From Catenaria anguillulae PL171 (Eukaryota; Blastocladiomycota; Blastocladiomycetes; Blastocladiales; Catenariaceae): 64,000 nucleotides of DNA. Of the stretch, positions 11,220 to 20,730 are shown piece by piece; position 1 is the stretch's first letter, and each line of letters starts with the position of its first letter. The translations under genes were made by a program, and so were the position numbers. The notes under the pieces were generated by a model. The model made no database searches and had not been told where the DNA came from. It saw only the letters and a list, made by a program, of their open reading frames with translations. The stretch lies in the NCBI GenBank assembly GCA_002102555.1, contig MCFL01000062.1:62001-126000 (forward strand), in the 5' to 3' direction.

Positions 11220-12510
11220 CACCCATCGCAGCTTGACGTATCGGCCAACATCACTCTGGATCTCGCATCATGGGATTCAACGCGCTGGAGGTGATCGTAC
11301 TTGAGGCTCAGTGTTTTCACAACGTTTCTTGTTTATGCCGAGGCACTGGTAAGGATTTCTCAGCCAATACGTCAAGGGTTTGGATTGTTCTGGGTGGCAT
11401 GGATGCGGACTTGGACAATTGGGACGAGTACAGCGGAGCCAGTGTGACGGTGGAGCCAGCTGTTGACGAGGCTCTGCTGGGATGCCTGGGAATTGTTGGT
11501 ATGACTACTGAGTCGAAGGATTCGGCACGTTGACAGGTGTATCAAGCACTGACGGCAGTCTCGGATACATGCAGGTAGTCAATACCTTCCTAGTCGTTGT
11601 GCTTGTCATTTGGCATGGGATTGTGCCGCTGTTCATGTGCCGCAAGTTGCAGCGACTCGGGGTCAAGAACAAGCGCAAGAACCCCAAGACGTTGGCCATC
11701 TGGGGGGTACTATTGTTCGTACATGCAAGAGTATCCGTACTATGGGATTGTCGATTTGTGGAATGGTGCCATGATCGTGATGGTGTCGGTGATGCTGCCA
11801 AACGAGAGCAATGCAGAGTATCTCGTGAATTTGCTCATGGTGATTTCCGTGCTGTGGGTGTTTGCAATCGAGGAACGTATAACGATCCTGTTACTCAACC
11901 TTAGGCACAGCAGGGCTGATTGATTTGTGTGGCACGCATGAAATGTGTAGCAATGGAAGTTCCGGCCACTCTTTTCCGCTTTCGAAAACAACTTTCTGTT
12001 CTTGACTTACATCTCGCTCAGTGCGTTACGATTTTGATTATTCCCACAACTGGCTTAAACTCACTAGCACCTAATGTTTCTAGTGCTTCTGTGCTCATCG
12101 TTCATGATGCTGTCAACTTCCCATTCGTCCGAGTTGGAATACCTACCGCTCTTCCGCATCTGCATCATGGCCATGTTTGTACTCTTGCCATTGCTTCTCA
12201 CGCCATGGTATGTCGCCTGGAATCTGCTGGTCGCGCGACAACGCGCACAAAAGCGAAAGAAAGCAGTATTGGATGCAAGCAACGATGACAAGTTTGGACA
12301 GAGGCGATGCAAAAGCGGTTGGGAATGACCGCGCGACAAGTCTTCCTTGAGGCCAAGTGTTTGAAATTGTTTCGGTCAGACAAGTGGGACGGGCAGCATG
12401 CGGATCAGGTTTTGTGCATGTACCGTGCGCTAAGTGAAAAGAAGGATCTCGACCTGCTAACAGACCGGATTGAGCCGGCAACACGTGCAGTTGCGTCCTC
12501 GTCCAAGTAG
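11220..12510 (+). pseudogene. Disrupted gene for a multi-pass membrane protein (C-terminal part resembles TRP-like/polycystin-type fungal membrane proteins)
   Basis: Pieces in several frames read as one polytopic protein: LRLSVFTTFLVYAEALVRIS (about 11303), DADLDNWDEYSG, then YMQVVNTFLVVVLVIWHGIV with basic loop KNKRKNPKTLAIWG (11571-11706), YYCSYMQEYPYYGIVDLWNG plus MIVMVSVMLPN (11707-11807), LVNLLMVISVLWVFAIEE, QWKFRPLFSAFENNFLFLTYI (about 11950-12013), FRICIMAMFVLLPLLLTPWY, and a C-terminal cytosolic tail (12307-12510). An intron 12020-12084 (GTGCGT...TTCTAG) joins cleanly to give ISLMLLCSSF, so splicing signals are intact. Frame changes near 11390, 11706 and 12310 break the reading; 11706 sits in a run of six G. 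I cannot decide between a pseudogene and a gene hit by base-calling errors. The family guess rests on the pattern of an acidic EYxYWxIVxL-like segment followed by paired membrane helices and is weak. Confidence 0.4.
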
Positions 12511-13775
12511 AAGGCAGCGAGCAAAGGAAGTTACGGGTTGGTGCTATGTCAAGTCGGCGCCCATTGCAGTGCTCGAACTTGAAGCGTCGCTGGGACTACC
12601 CGTGTTTGCGAAGGACAACCTGGTAACGGAGGCGATTACGAATGTGACCAAGGTTAGGGAAAACAGTGGATGTGCGACGGCTGAGAGCAGTGCCGGAGCA
12701 GCAACAATTGTCGGCCCTGCTAGTGATGGGCCGGAGCTGATCTCTGAGGAAGCCAACAGCAGACCAATTCGACACTCGGCAACTCGGCGGGCAGTGCACC
12801 AGGAGGGCCACGCTCCTGCTGCCGCTACTGGCAGCCAGATCAGGAACGCTTTGGCGAACCGCATGTACAGGCTAGGCAGGAGTCGGCGGCTGTGCCCATC
12901 GCCGGTTTGCAAAGCAAATGAATTTGTAGGTATACGCTGGAGATGTTTCAGGTCGATATAATGCATGCATAAATGATCTGTGCTGTCCAGAGCGCATGAG
13001 CTGCGGGCGTACTTTACGTTGTTTGGGCGTTTGGGTGACATGACGCTGCCCGCGTTTCATAGTGGGTCACGAATCTGTGCACGCATGGCCATAGCAAGGG
13101 GAGGCTTAGCGCGGATCCCATGGATCCTACCACGCGGAACATGTGCGAATGTGATCCCTAAATGCATCACGTAGGGTTATTCATCCTGGGCCACTCGCGT
13201 TGGGAGAGGAATGCCGGGTCGGGTGCAGACAAACGGCCGAGCGATTGGGGGTGGACGCGTCGAGCTGGCGAGTCATGACATGCCCGAGTCAGCCCGATGA
13301 GCAATGATGCAGGGTGCCCGATCTTAAGTGGCAACACGTGATGATAGCGGGGCCAAGCCACAAGTGGGGCAAACAATGGTCGCCGATCCAAAGGCAGGTT
13401 GCACCTGTGGCTTGCCGTTGCTCGTGCTGACCACCGACAAGCAAAAGTTTATGCGGGCTGAGTGGTCGAGAGGATGAGCCGACCGAGTACAAAAGGTGCA
13501 TCGAGCCCCCCTCCCATTTGCATCTGCTTTTGCTTTTGTTGCCTTCATATATCTTGATTCTTTTTCTCAAGTCTGCGCCGATTGCAATTCCGCTGTCCTG
13601 TCCTGTTGCTGTTGTGCCCTGGAATCTGTACGTTTCGTTTGTCGTTTCTCCGGCAATGTCGTCGTTGGTGCGAACATGCCCACTCACTCCCTCCACTTCC
13701 CACACTTTCAGAGCCTCCATCCATCTTCCATCCATTCCCGTCCCAAACTCTCACCCCTCATCATCCAAATTCAAC
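12511..13775. other. Region without a supported gene; includes the 5' leader of ALAS
   Basis: An open frame at 12470-12961 overlaps the end of the disrupted membrane gene but shows no domain. From about 13500 the plus strand is pyrimidine-rich and likely 5' untranslated leader of the ALAS gene. An upstream in-frame ATG at 13665 would lengthen ALAS by 37 residues. Confidence 0.45.
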
Positions 13776-15448
13776 ATGGAGGCTCTTCTTTCCTCGGTCA
13801 CCACAAAGTGCCCCTTCCTGCACCGCTCGTCGGTTGCCACGCTCAAGACGCTGGCTGCCAACACGCAGGGCCTGACCCGCCCCGGCGAGTCTGGCCTCAC
13901 CAAGGTGGCCGCCGCCTGCCCCATCATGTCCAAGGCCATCTCGCAGCACCGCCAATTGCACTCGACCCCGCAGCGCAACTCGGCCTACCCGCTGCACGGC
14001 TTCCCCTCTGCCCAGCAGCAGGCGCCCGCCGCCCCGACCCCGGCCCCTGAGGCCGCCAAAGACATGGCAAAGGAGGCTGCTGCCACCGGCACTGGCAACA
14101 GCAAGCCCTTCCACTACGACAACTTCTTTGCCGAGCAGCTCGAGAAGAAGAAGCGCGACAAGTCGTACCGGTACTTCAACAACATCAACCGCCTCGCCCA
14201 GGCTTATCCGGCCGCGCACACTGGTTCGGCGACCATGTCACGGTGTGGTGTGCCAACGACTACCTCGGCATGTCTCGCCACCCGGTCGTGACGGACGCCA
14301 TGAAGCGTGCCGTGGATACCTATGGTGCCGGTGCGGGCGGCACGCGCAACATTGCTGGCAATGCTGCCTTGCACTTGCGTCTCGAGCACGCTCTGGCCGA
14401 CTTGCACAATGTCGATGCGGCCCTGGTCTTCTCGTCGTGCTTTGTGGCCAACGATGCCACCTTGTGCACCCTCGCCTCCAAGATGCCCGGTACCCACATC
14501 TTTTCCGATGCGTCCAACCACGCTTCCATGATTCAAGGCATTCGCAACTCGCGTGCCCACAAGCACGTGTTCCGTCACAATGACGTTGCCCATTTGGAAG
14601 AGCAGCTGCAAAAGGTTCCCCTCGAGGCCCCCAAGATCATTGCCTTTGAGTCGGTCTACTCCATGTGCGGCTCGATTGGGCCCATCAAGGATTTCATCCG
14701 CTTGGCGAAGAAGTACAATGCCCTTACATTCCTGGATGAGGTGCACGCCGTCGGCATGTACGGCCACCGCGGCGCCGGTGTGGCCGAGTACCAAGACCTC
14801 ATGTCGCACATTGACATCATCACGGGCACGCTCGGCAAAGCCTTTGGTGTGGTTGGTGGATACATTGCCGGTAATGCCAACTTGGTTGACATGATTCGTT
14901 CGTACGCTCCCGGGTTCATTTTTACCACGTCGCTGCCGCCGCCCGTGGTTGCCGGTGCCCTTGCCTCGGTCGAATACCTCAAGGAGTCCGTCTCGAGCGG
15001 TCGGGCCAACAGCTGAACACGCGCGACCTCAAGGCCCGCCTGGCGCAGGTTGGGATCCCGGTCGTGCCCAACCCGTCACACATTGTGCCCGTGCTTGTTG
15101 GCGATGCCGAGCTGGCCAAGCGTGTGTCGGACGACCTCTTGCGCGACCACGCTATTACGTGCAGTCCATCAACTCGCCCACCGTCAGTGTTGGCGAGGAG
15201 CGTCTTCGCATCACGCCCACGCCCGGCCACACCCCGCCATGATGGACGAGCTGGTTGACTCGCTGCTCAAGTTGTGGAAGAAGCACGATCTCAAGTTTGA
15301 AAAGGACTGGGAGTTGGCGCCCAGGGCCAATGTTGGCACTGGCGTGCAGGTTGAGCAGCTTGTCAAGATGGAAGATTTGGTGGTGCCGGCGCCGTACCTC
15401 AATGCCCGTGCCGAGAACAGACCCATGTTGGTCCCTGCTTCCGTCTAA
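13776..15448 (+). CDS. HEM1: 5-aminolevulinate synthase, mitochondrial (four single-base frameshifts)
   Basis: PLP enzyme that condenses glycine and succinyl-CoA, first step of haem synthesis in the mitochondrial matrix. Start at [17 protein letters not shown]; two Cys-Pro haem-regulatory motifs (KCPF and ACPIM) lie in the presequence. Catalytic core: [75 protein letters not shown], and the PLP-lysine site [17 protein letters not shown]. The frame breaks at about 14228, 14993, 15155 and 15233. At each, adding one base (GG to GGG, C to CC, TT to TTT, CCCC to CCCCC) restores the expected sequence, for example [18 protein letters not shown] and [11 protein letters not shown]. With four bases added the gene is 1,677 bases, exactly 558 residues, normal for fungal ALAS. 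No introns. The breaks look like read errors; in such a conserved enzyme four independent real lesions with everything else intact are unlikely. Confidence 0.9.
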
Positions 15449-15979
15449 GTTGGATAACCCTGCTTGATTGGATTGGTTGATATACCCGTCGTCTCGTTGG
15501 GAATTCATCAAAGCTTGCTTTTCCTTGTCCTGTGTCGCACCTTCGGTCGATGCTTCGTTCATCGTCCACCCCTTTGTTGCTTGTTGCTCTTTTGCTCTCC
15601 CATTTTCCTTGGCGCGCTTCCCTCCCTCTTTTGTGTTTTTCATTCATGTTGATCATTCACAGCGAAATGCATCATCCTTGCCTCGCATCGTTTTCATGTC
15701 ATCCCTCCAGCCGCTGGCGCCCAGCCACACCTCGGTTAAATCGCCAAGGCCACCATCCCCCCTGGTCTGGTCAGAGCCACCAGTCATATATGCCACGCTG
15801 CACATGCCATCGAGTGATGAGGGAAATCTAGAATGTGGCGGCAGGATAGTGGGTCTTGGCAGTTTATGAATCTTTTGAATAACTTCTATGATACAACGAA
15901 ATGATAAATAGCGCCCATCTGACCTCCCTCAGGCTCGCCTTCACCAAGGATATGGCGACGTGTCGAAACTGTTTCCATC
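15449..15979. other. Intergenic: ALAS 3' end and promoter of the hydrolase gene
   Basis: No gene seen. T/C-rich just after the ALAS stop, consistent with a 3' untranslated region. Confidence 0.5.
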
Positions 15980-17349
15980 ATGATGCATTCACTCACAATA
16001 CTTGGCATGCTCGTATTGAGCATTACCGCCAACGTCGAAGCCCAAGCTCAACAGCTGGACTTGCTCAACTTTGCAACCAAGGACTACATTGCGCCATCGC
16101 TGAAATCCCTCCAACTTTCGACCCTTTCCGCAACCACTGATGGTAAACCCATCATCAACGCCCAGCCCTGGCACCCGTCCACTTCATGCCAGCCCTTGCT
16201 CGAAACGATCGCGTCTGTCCGCGCCGGCTCGGCGCTGCGTCTCATTACAGCACCGGACGGACCCACATTCACGACGTTGTCTTCACCACTGTACGCCATT
16301 GGATCCTCGTCGCCACCTGCACGCCGCTTGCTCGTGTCCGCATCCAACACCTTGTGCCTGGCGAGCGCATGAGCGTGCTGGTTCACTGGCACGGCACGGG
16401 CGGAACCACAATCACGCGCCAAGAGCTCGATAATATGTCGCCAACGTACGCGGCGCTGCGAAACACGCTGGTCATTGCGCCCACATCGGCTATTGGCCCG
16501 GCCAACCGCGAATGGCACCTGACTGCAGGATCCGACGTCATGGCCGACATGTGGCTCATGGACGACCTCGTGACATGCCTGGGCAAGTCGGACAAGGTCG
16601 ATCCAGCCAAGATATTCATTGCAGGCATGTCGGCGGGCGGCGTGCACGTGAGCTACCTGACCATGCTCCGCCCACACTACCTCGCGGCTGCCGTGTCATT
16701 CTCGGGCGGGATTCCCAGGCTGCCCATGCCTGCACAGTCCGCGTCAGTACCCAACGCGTCCACTGCTGCGGGCGTTAATGTCCAGTCTGCCGACCACCCG
16801 TACGCACGCCTCATGCCCAGGCTCACGCCCGTGCTTGCACTTGCGGGTGGGCCGACCGACATTGTGACTGTGCGGTTTCCGGTCACGACTGATCGGTTCC
16901 ATCGGCTCATTTGGACACAGCATGCCGTCTTGTCGCAAACGGCCCCTGGGGTCAAAAAGCCCACGCTTGTGCGTTGCGACCACACGCAGGGACACAAGCC
17001 GTGGATGGGGCCAGAGGCCGTCGCTCCGTTCTTGATGGCGAGCGCACGTGTGTTTGGGTTTGGGGAAGATGCGGACCCGATGGCGGGGATGGTGTTGGGC
17101 GAGGCGGGGACGTGTCGGGTGATTGGGGATGCAAGCGCGGCGGGGGTCAATGTGGATGAGGTCAAGGCGGTCGTCAAGCAGATGGCAGAGGCACAGGGCG
17201 TGGGCATTGGGGAGATGGCGGGAAAGGAAACGGCGGGATCAGCGGCGGCGGCTGGCGGCGGAGCAAAGAGCAGTGGTGTGGCTGAGGTTGCTCAGCAATC
17301 GCTGCTGGTAGCTGGCGCCATGGTTGGTGTGTTGGGAGGTCTGGTCTGA
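15980..17349 (+). CDS. Secreted or surface-anchored alpha/beta hydrolase (esterase/depolymerase type), copy 1; one frameshift
   Basis: A cleaved signal peptide is likely (MMHSLTILGMLVLSITANVEA by composition). Conserved features: NAQPWHP, SCQPLLETIASVRAGSALR, MSVLVHWHGTGG (oxyanion loop), WLMDDLVTC, and the nucleophile motif AGMSAGGVHVSYL (GxSxG) followed by HYLAAAVSFSGGIP. A late VRCDHTQGHKPWMGPEA probably carries the catalytic Asp/His. The C-terminus is Ala/Gly-rich and ends in a hydrophobic stretch, fitting a GPI signal or a tail anchor. The frame breaks at about 16361; TT read as TTT gives SNTFVPGERMSVLV and a 456-residue protein, matching the 457-residue paralogue at 27.2-28.6 kb. The fold suggests the PHB-depolymerase/feruloyl-esterase-like group, but the substrate is unknown. 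Confidence 0.75.
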
Positions 17350-18340
17350 ATACAGTGGATACAGATGTCTCCGATTTCCTTCATGTTCGGATCGTGTTGT
17401 TTGCACTGAGGGCAACGGCGGTGCCGCTGCCGAGTCATTGGAAAACTTGGTCGCTGGATCATACGAGTTGTCAATGCGTGGACCAACGAGTGCCGCGAAC
17501 TGGGCGGCCGGGCGGGCAAGAGCAAAGTCGAATTTCTGAGTCCTTCTTGCCCAGGGACCAGTCGCTGCAGCGTCCACGTGCCAGTCCTTTGCCAGCGAGC
17601 CCGATTGCTTGTCGACGGCGGCCGGGAAGCAGGCCGATCCGATGAGCGGTAGCGGCGCGCAAATGCCGAGGCGCAGCCGCCGATGCAATGGGCGGACGGT
17701 CACGTTGGTGAACAGGGGCAATGAGCGTGCGGCCGTCACGTTGCGAGACTCGAGCAAGTGCTTGAGAGCCGGAAGCAAAAGGACATCTTGAGCCATGGGC
17801 GTTGGGATCAAGTCTTCGGGAAACTTGTTGAACGTGGGAATGGGGACAATGTCATTGGGCAGCGAGTCAATGGGAACGCAGTAGCGCCCAGTGTCCGACC
17901 ACAATGGCCGCGAGATGTCGGCAGAGGGGTCTTGCGTCACGGCAGCCCAGATGCATTGTGGGTCAATCTTGGGCTCGGTTTGCTTGGGATCGCGGCCTGC
18001 AAGATAAATAGAACATGAATGATTGTTCGAGATAAATATGTCATGTCGCCTCAGGCTGTGTTGCAACTCGAAGCGCAAGCGCATCAGATGGAAATTGCAC
18101 ACAGCCGAATAGCGCAGACTGTCCGCGTGACGGGGGACAAGGCGAGTACTGCCCGACAAGGTCTGCTGGGACCCGCGGGGCCATGCCAGCGGGTGGAAGC
18201 GAGCACAGATCGTTGACGCTGGTCGGAGCATTGGAGGGTAGGCCGGGCAGTGGGAACAGGCCACGGGCAAGATTGCCTTGGGCATCCCGCAGCTCGTACT
18301 TTGTGTCTGGGGTTTCCGGCTGGCGGTCGGTGGCGGACAT
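17239..18340 (-). CDS. Unknown protein, two exons (structure tentative)
   Basis: Not recognised. Proposed exons 18340-18103 and 17996-17239 (GTGTGC/CAG intron), 331 residues, beginning MSATDRQPETPDTKYELRD. Exon 2 is the clearer part: DPKQTEPKIDPQCIWAAVTQ, then WSDTGRYCVPIDSLPNDIVPIP, several Cys and a SACFPAAVDKQSG segment. The N-terminus (LFPLPGL...TSVNDLCSLPPAG) weakly resembles the divergent neighbour at 18721 (LFPVFRS...TPIPITQLCEANP), and the SACFPAAVDKQSG stretch is reminiscent of its GFPCDSSRADQKTG, so the two may be paralogues. The last 110 bases overlap the end of the convergent hydrolase, so the C-terminus is doubtful; a frame error there would change it. Confidence 0.42.
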
Positions 18341-18720
18341 GATTGTGGGTCGTTTTGATGAGGAGACGGTGGATGGATGACTTGCATTCAATCCTGGCAC
18401 AGGGGAAGAGTCACATGTTGACGCAACGGGTCGATGCTGTATTCATACGCTGACATTCCTATATGAGGCTGTGCTCACTGGTCATGCTGAAGGTTCACGG
18501 ACCTGCGCCTTGATGGAGTTTCAGCAGACCAAGCGCCCACAAATTAAGAAGTTCGAGCTCGAAACGAAGTTTCAGGCAATCCAACCTGGGTGGATGGAAT
18601 GCATGATGCATGACAAGCATGGCGACAAGAGGCCGCTCTCGAATGCTGAAATGCTGGGCGCACTCAGTCACAATCGCCGACAGCTCCTGACTGCCATCCA
18701 CACCCTTGTCATCCGCAACC
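18341..18720. other. Divergent promoter region between two unknown genes
   Basis: No gene seen; an open frame at 18471-18815 overlaps the next coding start in another frame and has no recognisable content. Confidence 0.45.
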
Positions 18721-20013
18721 ATGGCATCATATTACCCAACCGACTACTCGGTCGTCCAAGCAGCCCCGCTCGTGCGCGGAGACGCCAACAACAATACCAC
18801 AGTTCCCCTGGTTGAGCTTTTCCCAGTCTTTCGGTCTGCCGAAGGCATTTCCGAAACCACCCCGATTCCCATCACTCAACTGTGCGAAGCAAACCCGCAA
18901 GACCGTGGCCCGTCCGAGGCGAAACAGCAGCCGCCTGCTGCCCGCGAGAGCTTGGCTCTGTGCATGCAAGACAAGTGCACGGATGCATTGACCAAGGTCT
19001 TGTCCGAGGGTGTCACATTAGACTCTGTCCTGCGCAACTCGATCGAGGCCAACGGAAATGACAAGGACGAGCAGCTGCTCAAGTATTTCAACTTGGTTGG
19101 TGCCGTCCAAGAATGCGCCATCAAACAATGCCCGCTCGACTACTTCACGGCCCGGTCGACGCTGTGCATTTCACTCCGCCACCCCTTTTTTGTCAAGAGC
19201 AAGATCCAGTTGCCCGCTGTTCCTGCCTCCTTGGACAAGAACAGAGTCGTCCCATCCAAAAAGTTCTCACTTTCCAGCGCCTGGACCTTCTACCAGCAAG
19301 CAATCCAAGACGACACAAAGCCAATCGACCCAAACTCGTTCCGATTCAGATCCTCGTATGATCTCGGCATTCTGCTTCCGACACTCCCTGCAGGCTTTCC
19401 CTGCGACTCGTCGCGCGCGGACCAAAAGACCGGCCACTTGGTGCCTGTCTCGCGTGTAGACGCGACCTTTTATCAATTCCCAGCACGCATGCGCACGGCC
19501 GAAGGCTCGTTATTGCTGTCGACGGGCAGGTCGGCTGACACGGCTCTTTCGCGTGACGCTGGCGACGACACATCGATTGTGACACACCCGTGGATGCTCA
19601 AGTCAACCATGTTGCGCGGCGCCCAGGTTGGGCCCGTAGACGACGAGGTGGTGCGCGCAGGCACGGCCATTTTGCCGGCCAATTTGTACTCGCTTGGGCA
19701 TTGTCCAGCGTCTACCGAGTTGTTTACCGGATCCGGGTTGAGCGGTGACAAGTGCAAGGAGACGATCGAGTGCGTGTTTGCAACGTGCGTGCAGGGAAAG
19801 TGTGCCAGTGCGGGCGACGGGAAGGCGATCGATATCAAGACGGCGCTCACGCCTGTGAGGGACACGCCGGCGAAGTATTATGAGCTCAAGTACAGGGCTG
19901 AGGCGAGGCAGTGGACGTGGATTGTGTTGGCGAGCTTGGCCGGGTTGGTCGTTATGCGAGTTGCAGTTATGAAGGTCCAATCGTGGCGGGCAAAGCGTGC
20001 TGGTGGCAAGTGA
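18721..20013 (+). CDS. Unknown membrane protein with C-terminal transmembrane helix
   Basis: Intronless, 430 residues, start MASYYPTDYSVVQ. No family recognised. It has paired cysteines through the body (CMQDKCTDALTK, ECAIKQCPLDYF, GHCPAS, KCKETIECVFATCVQGKC), which suggests a disulfide-bonded lumenal or outside domain. Near the end WTWIVLASLAGLVVMRVAVM forms one membrane helix followed by a basic tail KVQSWRAKRAGGK, so the topology would be large N-terminal domain outside, short tail inside. No clear N-terminal signal peptide is seen, which is odd for such a topology; a 5' exon may be missing. Possible paralogue of the divergent gene at 17.2-18.3 kb. Confidence 0.7.
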   Translation: MASYYPTDYSVVQAAPLVRGDANNNTTVPLVELFPVFRSAEGISETTPIPITQLCEANPQDRGPSEAKQQPPAARESLALCMQDKCTDALTKVLSEGVTLDSVLRNSIEANGNDKDEQLLKYFNLVGAVQECAIKQCPLDYFTARSTLCISLRHPFFVKSKIQLPAVPASLDKNRVVPSKKFSLSSAWTFYQQAIQDDTKPIDPNSFRFRSSYDLGILLPTLPAGFPCDSSRADQKTGHLVPVSRVDATFYQFPARMRTAEGSLLLSTGRSADTALSRDAGDDTSIVTHPWMLKSTMLRGAQVGPVDDEVVRAGTAILPANLYSLGHCPASTELFTGSGLSGDKCKETIECVFATCVQGKCASAGDGKAIDIKTALTPVRDTPAKYYELKYRAEARQWTWIVLASLAGLVVMRVAVMKVQSWRAKRAGGK

Positions 20014-20730
20014 GTGACGGTTTGTTTTTGTGTGAATCAGTCAAACTTGCATACACATCGATGCATTCCGTGTCGAATCCTGGGACCCTGTTATAAATGC
20101 GGTGAATCTTACCCAACCATTCAACTCGCGCAGCAGACTTGTCTTCGTCACGATTCGTTGCATGGATTCTTCGCTCAGGTGTGAGTGCGAAAACTTTCGC
20201 GGTCAGGCACGCGTCAGCTTCAGTTGCCACTGTTGAGGTGCTGGATGGGAACTTGCTGCGAACAGATTGATTCCTGCGATTTCATCTCTTGTAGGTACCG
20301 ACATATCAAGCTATCAATAGCCATATTACATGCACAGACACTCTTTGCAACGATCTCCTGTAACCTGAACTTGCCCGCATCGAAGCGTCAGCCACTCCCT
20401 GCGGAACCCATTATTGAACAACTGCCAGCTGTTGCGTTAAGACTTCAGAACTCAAGACACATTAGAAGAAGCTATCAAGGTTCACAACGCCCGCCGAGTG
20501 TCAAACTTCGGCCCACTTTTCGTCTGCAGCGATAAATTTGGAGACATTTTGCCGTCTATCCATCGCCAAAACCCGGCCACTTGCCTTAGCGCAAGCTCGC
20601 CACAAGAATTTCCATGCCAAGTCATCTCTTGGTCAGAACAACGAATCCAGTCCGATCCTGCCAATAAGTCGCATCAGTGATTCAATCACTTCAACTCAAA
20701 CATTCAAAAGAACAACATCTCAAGTACACC
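20014..20730. other. Intergenic region before the RasGEF gene
   Basis: No gene seen. Relatively AT-rich compared with flanking coding DNA. Confidence 0.45.

Noticed and set aside
10641-11222. 193-codon minus-strand frame near the disrupted membrane gene
   Set aside because: No recognisable content and antisense to the region leading into the plus-strand gene.
14149-15448. ALAS as a true pseudogene
   Set aside because: All four breaks are one-base losses that restore perfectly, and all catalytic motifs are intact; an assembly error is simpler.
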